From: Obelidium mucronatum
Lineage: Eukaryota > Chytridiomycota > Chytridiomycetes > Chytridiales > Chytriomycetaceae
Reading direction: 5' to 3'
Assembly: GCA_025765595.1 (NCBI GenBank)
Contig: JAIVFH010000006.1
Span: 372,001-436,000, forward strand
DNA: 64,000 bases
Shown one piece after another: positions 55,561-64,000 of the stretch. Both the position numbers and the translations under genes were made by a program. Each line of letters begins with the position of its first letter. The first letter of the stretch is position 1. The notes under the pieces are model-generated. The model had not been told where the DNA came from. It worked only from the letters and a program-made list of their open reading frames with translations, and did not search any database.

Positions 55561-56609
55561 ATGGCCCACAACGGACTTCTTCACGGCAACCAGGTTATTT
55601 CTGCCGATGTCACGCCAGTAGTTTCAAGCAAGACCCCTTTGACGTCCGTGGTTCAATACTCAGCCCTTGGAGTTGCGGTGTCCAATGTGCCACAATCAAT
55701 AGCATTTTACAACAAGCTGGGGTGGCAATTGAAGGAAACCACCGGTTTAGTTTCCATTCTGTCTCATCCTAACGGTCTTGAATTGCATGTATTTGAGAGT
55801 GACCGAGCGGTTGGTATTTTTATATACGTTCATTTGCCCCACACACAGACACAACACTTAAAAAATATTCTCACGCACAGCATGTTGATAACAAAAACAT
55901 CTTGATGGACTTTGACGACAAAAAGTATCCTGGAATCAATCACATGAGTTTTGCCGTCCCAAATGTTGCATCAGCCAAAGAATTTTTGGAATCAAATGGT
56001 CTTTCACTTTCAGGCATTCGGCAGTACCCAAAAGATCCGAGAATTTACGCAATCTTTATCCGTGATCCTGATCAAACGACGTTGGAGTTTGAAAAGCATG
56101 GGGAGGAAGAGATTGTGGATAGCTTCCACTCTGGATTGATTGGTAACGCACAACGTCCAATTGATCATGTCGGAATTCGTGTGAGTGATCCCAATGAGGT
56201 GCTGGTCTGGTATGCCGAAAAATTGGGATTCAATAATTTGGTGGCCAAGTTTGAGTACAACCCGGAAAAACCACTGAGCAATGTGCGTCCGTGGATTATC
56301 AGGACCAAAGCTGGAGTAGAAATCAACCTGATTTTGAATACAAATGAGACGCCCAAGGAACACGTCTTGACAACAGGGGGGTTGGTTGCTCCAGGAATTC
56401 TTTTTACAGTGTGGCAAGTGGATGACACAATTGCAAACATCTCATCAAAACTCAAGGCGGAGGGCGTTGTTGTAGTTGGTGAAAGTGATGTGGCGACCTC
56501 CCATTTGAAGTTTCTGGCAAATCGTTTCGTTGTGTCACCGGCTGGACGTACTTCTATCTTCATTCAAGATCCATGCTTGAACATTATCCGTTTGCAGGGA
56601 AGCGAGTAA
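55561..56609 (+). CDS. two-domain VOC-superfamily (glyoxalase/dioxygenase-like) protein
   Basis: Two exons (55561-about 55812 and 55890-56609) join after ELHVFESDRA with HVDNKNILMDFDD. Two vicinal-oxygen-chelate modules are visible. Module 1 runs from LGVAVSNVPQSIAFYNKLGW to the metal-ligand-type ends HMSFAVPNVASAKEFLES and DPDQTTLEFEKHG. Module 2 runs from DHVGIRVSDPNEVLVWYAEK LGF through to FVVSPAGRTSIFIQDPCLNI. Module-type His and Glu positions (INHMSF, TTLEFE, IDHVGI) suggest a functional metal site. The substrate is unknown: glyoxalase I, 4-HPPD-like or fosfomycin-resistance-like activities cannot be told apart. It starts 37 bp after the Harbinger element, so its promoter may have been altered by that insertion. 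The stop lies 13 bp from the convergent next gene. Confidence 0.78.
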
Positions 56610-56622
56610 CATCAATAAAGTT

Positions 56623-58574
56623 TTATTTCCAAGTTACTGTCCTGTATACTACTCTTATGCCATCGCTATCCCTAGGTGCATCAGTATCATCTTCTGATAC
56701 TTCTGGAAAGACTTCGAATGATCTCGACTTTCTACGTGTCTTCACTTTCTCCTGAAATCCCTTCTCATCATACCAAAACCCGTTATTGTCCTCTCCATTG
56801 CAATCTGCACCAACTCCTAAAACTGCAATATCCGCATCTTCAAATACTGCTTCTTCGACTATTTTCCAAAACACTTGATGAATAGAAGATAATTCCTGCT
56901 TGTCAAATAGAAAGCTCAAGTCGGCAAATCCACGTATCCTCTTTCGGAGAAACCAATATGCATTCGATAAATGTTGAGGAATCGGATGAAGTGAAGGAGA
57001 CTGAAGTGTCGTGAGCTTCAGTGGTTTAGAAAACACATCCTGAGCGTCAAAGTATGGAAAAAGAGTTGTACTGAGGAAGACTGTAGCATGTCGAGGGATC
57101 CCAAGAAATGGATCTGGTACCAGAGGAGTATTCGCTGTGTCTAGGAAGCCTGCATGCCAGTTTTGCATTTTTAAGAGTTTCTTGATATGTTTCAACAGAG
57201 TTGCAGCACAAGTCCTCGATTCTTCTTGAGTCAACTCCATGGGATTAATCGACCAACGCACCGCAACTATCGGATTTTTTGTCTTTCGGAGGGCATTTCT
57301 AATTAATTTGTAGATTTGCTGGTTGGGGAAGAGAAGAGTATTCTGCAGCAGACGATCTGTAAAAGAAGAGGGAAAAAGCTGGTTGTTTCCCTAAAAATAT
57401 AACACATTAGCTTGTCCAAATACCATGACAAATTTCCCACCTGTTTCCGTATCACGAGAAGGTCTGCGTTTCGAACTGCTGGATTGCCAACCAGTGCGTG
57501 TGCAACTTCTGAAATAGATGATTGAAGATTTTCCATAGCTCGCAATTGGCGGCGGTTGACTAAGTTGGAATCCTTTTCAATTTCCTTGTTTCTGTGTTGT
57601 TCCCCGCCAACTCCCTTCACAGCGGAATTGCTTAAATCTCCTTCGGTTGGGCCCAACTCGTCGTCATCCTCATCAAACTGCTCCTTGAACACTGTCGGCT
57701 TAGCTGAAGTTAATTCTGCCAGAAAGAGTTCGGATGCGCTTGGTGCAAAGATACAGGTGTCGGACACGATTCTTTGAAAAATGACGCTTGGCAACACTGT
57801 CGGTTCTTTAATATGAATGCCGAAACTGGATTGACTTCCCGTCCATTCTGGCCATAACAAGTCATCATGGTCGGAACTGCACTCCACAGTGTCATCAACA
57901 TTGTTGACAAAAGCAACTGATACTGCATGCCGATCGGTAGCCGTTTGGTTTAATTCATAACCTCGAGATTGCATCGTTAGAACCCATTCTCTAGCACCAA
58001 TAACTTTGATGTATTCTTCAAGAGGACTGATGATGGAGTCAGACTTTTCATGGAGGCCGGAAACTGTATCAGAAAACGTGATTTTCTGGGGATAAACTTG
58101 GAACCAATCTTCTAACGGAACGTACGAAGAGAACAATTCTGTAACCGAGGTGTTGTGAATTATCTGCGACATCAAGGGCTCCATATTGAATGCTTGGTAC
58201 GATTTATCGGCCGTTCTATATTTCTCAATAGCAGGAAGGACCAATGTTCTGTTGAGGGCTTTTGCGATCAAAATCCATTCAGCCAGTAGAATCAAGTTTG
58301 TTTGCGAGAGTGATATGGCTGACGTCGATGGCAGCGACGCGATGGCCAGGTATCGCGTTTGTTTGAGATTGCTTGAATGCTGCTGGGCCGCTGGGGCCGC
58401 TGGGGCCGCTGGACTCGGAGCAGCCGCCCGCGCGTGCCACGCCACGAGTCCGCGCACGGCCACCAGCGCAAAGGCCGCCGTGCTCAGCAGACAGAACGCC
58501 AGGCGGCCCAGCGCCGTCACGACGCGCGTCTGCTGCGCGTCGCGCCGCCGCTGCGTGTTTGTGCGGCGCTGCAT
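56623..58574 (-). CDS. O-fucosyltransferase-like type II membrane glycosyltransferase
   Basis: N-terminal cytosolic Arg-rich stretch (MQRRTNTQRRRDAQQTR) and one signal anchor (LAFCLLSTAAFALVAVRGLV), then an Ala/Pro stem and a lumenal domain: Golgi/ER type II topology. AEWILIAKALNRTLVLPAIE matches the start of GDP-fucose protein O-fucosyltransferase folds (LNRTLVLP). NPIVAVRWSINPMELTQEES resembles the GDP-binding region (IAVH/R-R type). The two exons join by an intron at about 57389-57440 (QLFPSSFTDRLLQNTLLFPN after VIRKQ). An acidic insert (DEDDDELGPTEGD) separates the halves. Family placement rests on these two motifs, so donor and acceptor are unproven. The 5' part is GC-rich. The start at 58574 is 54 bp from the divergent CHD1L start. 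Confidence 0.65.
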
Positions 58575-58628
58575 TTCTTTTTGTTTGTTTTCTTGACAAC
58601 TTGAATAATAAATAAATAAAGGAAAAGA
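58575..58628. promoter_or_regulatory. bidirectional promoter region fucosyltransferase-like / CHD1L
   Basis: A 54-bp spacer rich in A/T (TTTGTTTGTTTTC, AATAATAAATAAATAAAGG) between two GC-rich coding starts, the same architecture as the CLPTM1/SMNDC1 pair. Confidence 0.55.
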
Positions 58629-61600
58629 ATGTCTCGTTCGGATTCGGACGACAGCGACTTTGACGACTCGGACGACTTGGACGCCAGCCAATCAGACGCC
58701 GCCGCCGCCCCCGCCGTCTCCAAGCCAGAGCTGCAGGCGCGCGCCGCCGCCGCCGCGCAAGCGAAGCCCGCCCCCGTCGACGTGCGTCCGTTGCTGAAGG
58801 ACGGCATCGTGCTGCGCGACTACCAGGTGCTGCTGCTCTATTACCGGCACTCTCTTTACTAACATGTCTTTGCTAGCTGGTCGGTGTCCAGTGGATGCAA
58901 TCCCTATTTGACGCAAACCTTGGCGGCGGCATTCTTGGTACTTGCACTACTCTTCTTGTTCTGATCTGATCTGATCTGACCTTCATTCTTCAAACAGCTG
59001 ACGAAATGGGTGTGTGTGTGCGCGCGCGTTGATTCCACACAACTTGAAAGCGGACTTGACCATCGTGCTTACCCACTCTTTTGTTGATAGGCCTTGGAAA
59101 AACGATTCAAACGATATCCTTTTTATTGAATCTAAAACGACTTGGCCATGGTCCATTTCTTGTGGTTTCTCCTCTCAGCGTTTTGGAAAACTGGAGTGAT
59201 GAATTTCGAAAGTTCTCTGGATATCCATGCAACGTTGTAAAGTACACTGGATCCAAAGACGAGAGAATGCTATTAAGAAATCAAATCGAATCAACTGGTG
59301 CCCAATTTGATGTTTTACTGATTACATATGAGATTATCATCAGCGTAAGTTCTGTTTAGTGCGATCGAATCGTTGATTGAACTGAACTGCAAAATTAGGA
59401 TATCGACTTTGTGAGCTCATTTAAATGGAAAGTGGCGGTCATTGATGTGAGTTTCAAGAACACTCAGAGAATCCAAGGAAACAGAACCTTGTATTCTTAT
59501 AACCTTGCATTCTTTCAAGGAAGCGCATCGTCTCAAGAATCCATTGTCTTTACTTCACACTACATTGCTCACATTATCGCCTTCTCCATTCAAAGTTCTC
59601 TTGACCGGAACTCCTGTTCAAAATAATTTGAATGAACTCGAATCATTGCTGTCGTTTTCGTGTCCGTCGATTTTCGGAGCGTCACCACCAGATGGGACTC
59701 TTTCGCGATTATTTGGCTGTGGTGAAACTGCGAAAGAAAAAAACTCTCTATTGAAAGAACTGAATGAGCTCATCAAGCCATTTATGTTGAGACGCGAAAA
59801 AGACACAGTGTTGACTTTGCCGCCAATGAAGGAGACGATTTTATACACACGTAAGGTTTATGGCATTGGACTTGAGTGGCTATAACGTCTTTTTAGCAAT
59901 CACTGACGTTCAAAAATCGCTGTATAAATCGATTTTAACTAAGGATATGTCTGCATTTGATACTGGGAAAAAGACTGCATTGATGAACAGTTGTGTTGTT
60001 GTTAAACCGGAAAATTTTCTGCACCAACTAAAAAATTTTCTTCCTTTTTTCCTTCAAACATAAAATAGTCTTGATGCAGCTTCGCAAGTGCTGCAATCAT
60101 CCTTACTTGTTTGGTTAGCTGCAATAGTTATGGCTCTGAAGATTTATCGTTAACTCGCATTTTCAGATGGCATTGAGCCTGAGCCGTTTGAAGCTGGTGA
60201 CCACCTCTTCCATTCTTCCGGAAAACTCGAAGTTCTTGATAAGCTGCTTAAGCATTTGCACAAAAATGGCCATCGTGTTCTGATTTTTTCGCAAATGACG
60301 CACATGCTCGACATTCTTCAGGACTACCTCAATTTTCGGGATTACAGTCACGTCCGCCTGGACGGATCGATTCGTGGTAACGATCGCTACGCTGCAGTTT
60401 CCAGCTTCAACGAACAAAACTCGGGAGCTTTTGTGTTTTTGCTGTCCACCAGAGCGGGAGGCGTTGGATTGAATTTAACAACAGCCGATACTGTGATCTT
60501 TTACGATAGCGACTTTAATCCTATGATGGATATGCAGGCTGCGGTATTCTACTGTTGTATCTTTGATAATATTATGTATTTACTTCCCCTGCAGGCTCGA
60601 TCACATCGTATAGGGCAAACGAAACCTGTCTCTGTGATCCGGCTTCTAACTGAAGGCTCTGTTGAAGAAGTGATATTCAAACGCGCATGTGCAAAAAGGA
60701 ATCTGAGTGATAAAGTGATTGGAGGTAGTGGCAGCGAAACGTCTCCCGACGACTTGAAATCTCCCAGCGAATTAGTTTCGATTCTTCGTTTTGGAGTTTT
60801 CAATTTAGTATCCGCGAATGCGCTAAGCGTTGAAGAGCGTGCAGAAACAATGGTGAACCAATATGTTGAGGCTTCTGATACAGTGGTGGAAGCGGTTTCC
60901 ACAATAGAAACCAACGAACCCGAACTAGACACAACTACAATTTACATGTATCAAGGTACGGATTATAAGAAAGACGAGGAGGCGTTTTTGCGTCTGAAAC
61001 AGGAAATGGCTGCTGCGGCCACGGTACTTTTGATATTGTTTCGATCTACTTTTTGCTTAAACAGTGGACAGAATCAGGAAGCAATGTCAGCCGGTCAGCG
61101 CGTGGCGGAACAAGCGGCGCGCATGGCAGCACAGCAAGCCAGAAAGGAAGCAAAGCAATTAGAGCTCTGGGCGAAGCAGGGATACAAATCGTTTGCGTTG
61201 GCCAACAATCTTGATGACGAGTCTTCAAACGATCCCGATGATCAGGATTCTGTAGATACAACAGAGTACTTTGTTTTGAAAAATGGGTCGATTACGGAAC
61301 CCTTTGTGGCCAACGGTGAGACTGGAATCATTGTTCATATCGTAGACGATTCAGGAAATTGGCCATCACGTGGCGTTTTTCGTGTCCTTAGTCAAATGGA
61401 TGCTGGCATCGAAACAGTTGAGTAAAACAGTATGATATTGCATTCTATGAAATCTAAAGAATGTATTGCTTTTAGTATTATCAAGACTCCTGGACTGCCA
61501 AAAATCTCCCGCTTGGATCTGCTCATCTGCTGCCTAACCAGATTCCAGTGAAATTTGGTGGGCATGTTCAAGTTTGCTTGCTTGTGGCTCAAAAACGTGG

Positions 61601-62327
61601 TCGGGATGGATCATTGGGGAGTATTCGTTTTCCTGACTTGCAGCTGGGGTTAGAAACAATTGGCAAAGCTGCAAAGTTGATGGGAGGTTTGTAATCGTTT
61701 TTCTCAGGGGTGAAAACTGAATATAACTGGATAGCAACTGTTCATTTGCCTCGATTTGGCGAGGCAACACCTGGGTTTGACTGGTACCAAACTGAACGAA
61801 TTATTCGAAAGTGCCTTCCTTCTCGACGCGTCAAAACGATGTTGTATTACTTTCGAAGAAATACACCGACTGCGCCATATTCATTGCCCATAGCTCCGCA
61901 AACGAAGGCGGCAACCACATTTTCGCCGCTACCTCCAAAACAGCCCGATTCAAAACCACAAGGATCAACAAGCCAATTGAAGAGAAGCGTGTCTCAACTG
62001 CAGGAAAGTCGCTTGGATCTTCCCGAATCTAAAAAGACCAAGCCAGTGGCTGTCCTGCCACCAGCAAACGCGGCCCTTGTTTCTGAATCTTCAGGAGATG
62101 ATAAACAAAAAGTTGCATTCATCTATGCAATTCGAGATGGAAATGTGAGAGAAAATATTAAGGCCTTCGTGTCCGAGGCGGGTGGGGTGGTATTGAATGC
62201 ATGGGATCCAAATGTTGTAAACTTGGTTGTAGTGGCAGATAAGAACACGAAGGAAGATTTAAGTGATGGGTGTAAGTCTGGCGTTGCCATTTTAACAGTT
62301 GAAGAACTTTTGTCAGACTCAAAATAA
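58629..62327 (+). CDS. CHD1L: CHD1L/ALC1-like SNF2 remodeller with macro domain and C-terminal BRCT-like domain
   Basis: Nuclear ATP-dependent chromatin remodeller; human ALC1 is recruited to poly(ADP-ribose) by its macro domain in DNA repair. The acidic N-terminus is [23 protein letters not shown]2 lobe 1: [20 protein letters not shown], Walker [57 protein letters not shown]. Lobe 2: [73 protein letters not shown] and the arginine-finger [19 protein letters not shown] macro-domain part follows: [20 protein letters not shown], then [20 protein letters not shown] and KTMLYYF, matching human CHD1L. It ends with [40 protein letters not shown] and [11 protein letters not shown], a BRCT-like fold absent from human CHD1L. 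About 14 introns join in frame. Confidence 0.9.
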
Positions 62328-62343
62328 AAAACTTTTTTCCCTT

Positions 62344-63565
62344 ATGTTTACCATTGACAGCTTACCATTCCAGCGGCATTTCCGCGTCCCAATACTTTCC
62401 CATGCAACCTTTCTTGCACTCTTGCTATCGCTGGCCTCACTGCTGCTTCCTTTTGTATGGGCATACGCAGGACAATGTAAATTCTTCACCTGTCAAAATA
62501 ATGGCTCATCAGGCTCTTACCAAAAGCATTCTGGCTGAAAATGAATACCTTCCAGGCGCAGCCAGCAGTTACTTATATGCGAGATTCTCTTATCATCTTG
62601 GATGGAGTTGATTCGACAACAGCAATGCCATATTCTTACTTCTATTCAACCAATCCAACATTGAACCAGTTATTTGAAGCCCACGTCAGCGCAGTGCCAA
62701 ATATAAAGGTTTTATCTGGGTTACAAACCTTGGGAAGCTGACTGACTGCCAATTGACAGATTTCTGAAGTTGACGAAACTAACGATGGCATTGCGGACTA
62801 TCTAAAATTCACAATAAGAATCCCACTACAGCCTTCGGACAGCATTCGACGCGTCAGACTTGCCATGTTTCTTCGTTACGACTTGGAGGTCCGTTCTTAA
62901 AACTGATTTTGACACATTCTTCTTTGGATTGAAACCCCCCCCCCCCCCCCCCCCCCCCCTCCGCTTTAGAGTGTTGCGCGTATGACAATGCAATCAGCTG
63001 TTCTGATTGATGAATCGACATCAGTTTCAGCTTCAGCTTTCCATATAAATGCAGATTTACGCGTCGTACAACGTGTCCTTTTGTTTCCGCCAGTGGACAA
63101 CTATGACTACAACTCTGCAATCATGAACTACACTTTTTTAAGTTCTGGAGATAAAACGGACACGTTTAAATGGTCAACCCTGATTGAGCGTTATGAAGAT
63201 CGGGACAGTTTAGTAACCAAACAACAACCCCCACTTCATTGACCATTTTTTTTAACAAGTTCCAAAATTTAGTTCGCACAAAGTTGGATACCGTGAGCCC
63301 ACCAACGTGGGAAGGCCCTCGTGCAATCAATCAGCCATTCTTGATACAAGGCAAAGTCCGGTATCCATCGGACGTTTTTTCGTATCGCCCTGGAACAATG
63401 GAAGTAATGAAGTCGGCTTGGATACAGTATTTGGCTTACTTTGTGCTGTTATATACTGCATGTCGCGTTGTCTTTCGGTGGGCGATTCGGAGTGGTGTTG
63501 TTGGATCACATGTCATTGTAGATGTTTTGCCAAAGCAGGACGGGTTTCGGGGACACATATTTTAA
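62344..63565 (+). CDS. TMEM231: TMEM231, ciliary transition-zone (MKS module) protein
   Basis: Two-TM component of the ciliary diffusion barrier (B9/MKS complex). It starts MFTIDSLPFQRHFRVPILSH. TM1 is FLALLLSLASLLLPFVWAYA. Splicing of GQ to SFWLKMNTFQAQPAVTYMRD restores the family's FWLK..SY..QP motif. Further matches to human TMEM231: ETNDGIADYLKFTIRIPLQ, MTMQSAVLIDESTSVSASAF, INADLRVVQRVLLFP, FLIQGKVRYPSDVFSYRPGT and the second TM after EVMKSAWIQYLAYFVLLYTA. Introns are at about 62480-62531, 62708-62757, 62888-62969 and 63214-63257. The third contains a 25-base C run. The ATG is only 16 bp downstream of the CHD1L stop codon, so its promoter must lie in the CHD1L 3' coding region or the genes share a transcript. 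Confidence 0.9.
62935..62959. repeat. poly-C homopolymer (25 bp) inside a TMEM231 intron
   Basis: Uninterrupted C run just upstream of the acceptor (CTCCGCTTTAG). It may serve as an unusual pyrimidine tract. The length may be affected by sequencing error. Confidence 0.85.
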
Positions 63566-63661
63566 AGCAAAATAAATCATGTGTTGGTTGTGGTTGTTTG
63601 TGAATTTGGTTGTGGAAGACTCCCAATTTATTCCAGCAGATGCAAGGCATTCACCGTTCTG

Positions 63662-64000
63662 TTATTCAAACAAATGCACCAATCCCGTAAACAATGTCCA
63701 GAAAAGCATATAACTGAATAGTGAATTGAGAACTTCGGCTGTCAAAACATGAAGCAATCCGTTGTTCATTGGAAAGTATCTATCAGGCTGCATTCCTGTC
63801 TTAATCACGAGAGCCAGGGACATTGCGACTGAAGCAAGGATGAAGAAGATGAATCCAGTTGTGCCCTATCATGATGGGGTTCTGTCAAGGCTTCTCAAAA
63901 TAGTCGCTTGGTGAAAACGAACCGTCAGACCCAAGATACCCGCTGCTGCCCCGCAACTTAACGCGAGTGTAGATCTCGCATATAGAATGATGTGATTGTT
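63662..64000 (-). CDS. EMC6: EMC6, ER membrane protein complex subunit, 5' partial
   Basis: Small three-TM core subunit of the EMC insertase. Two exons are visible on the minus strand. The 5' one runs off the window (HIILYARSTLALSCGAAAGI LGLT; human EMC6 has a matching [20 protein letters not shown]). After a 54-bp intron (about 63869-63922) it continues GTTGFIFFILASVAMSLALV, then IKTGMQPDRYFPMNNGLLH and LFSYMLFWTLFTGLVHLFE to the stop at 63662. The GILGLTG..GFIF and YMLFWTL..G.VH blocks are diagnostic. The start codon is outside the window. It is convergent with TMEM231, with 96 bp between stops. Confidence 0.88.

Noticed and set aside
58279..58615. GC-rich open frames antisense to the fucosyltransferase N-terminus
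   Set aside because: Explained by high GC content; they lack conserved motifs and overlap the real coding exon.
1..64000. CRISPR arrays, operons or bacterial-style regulatory sites
   Set aside because: The window is clearly eukaryotic with spliceosomal introns; no direct-repeat/spacer structure is present.

Overview
This window is nuclear DNA from a eukaryote with short (about 45-110 nt) GT-AG introns and tightly packed genes. The gene content points to a zoosporic (flagellated) fungus, most likely a chytrid. It pairs fungal-style genes and fungal transposons (a Ty3 chromovirus, a DIRS-like tyrosine-recombinase element, Ty1/copia, PIF/Harbinger) with cilium and flagellum genes lost from non-flagellated fungi: a CatSper-type channel, CFAP54, TMEM231 and a ZC2HC1 zinc-finger protein. 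Assignment to chytrids is inference; I could not run a search.

Layout. 1-26.5 kb is a gene-dense block: a cyclic-nucleotide-binding-domain channel (5' end outside the window), CLPTM1 (-), SMNDC1/SPF30 (+), a CATSPER4-like channel (-), the very large CFAP54 (+, about 3,110 residues), TMEM258/Ost5 (+), Pumilio (+), a PNRC/Edc-like decapping co-activator (-) and ELP5 (+). 26.5-45 kb is a transposon island. It holds a decayed Ty3 chromovirus carrying two later insertions (a 1.92-kb TIR element with 5-bp target duplications, and a 492-bp solo LTR with 5-bp target duplications and a tRNA-like block inside), a DIRS-like element bracketed by short repeats, copia remnants, and a second near-identical copy of 1.54 kb of the TIR element. 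45-64 kb is gene-dense again: SCAMP, PAM16, ZC2HC1-like, an NTF2-like/amphipathic protein, a HINT-type HIT protein, RMI1, a complete 3,186-bp PIF/Harbinger transposon, a two-domain VOC/glyoxalase protein, an O-fucosyltransferase-like type II membrane protein, a CHD1L/ALC1 remodeller ending in a BRCT-like region, TMEM231, and the 3' part of EMC6 (-).

How the genes fit together. Flagellar genes are scattered through the window, with CatSper and CFAP54 divergent from one short promoter. ER membrane biology recurs (CLPTM1, TMEM258, EMC6, SCAMP), and Pumilio lies convergent to a decapping co-activator. Intergenic spacers outside the island are tens of bases: four divergent pairs share promoters of 54-90 bp, and several convergent stop codons lie 13-33 bp apart. 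The two pore-forming channels both have non-canonical selectivity-filter sequences. All exon joins were made by eye from GT/AG signals, frame and family similarity; lengths and joins are therefore provisional.
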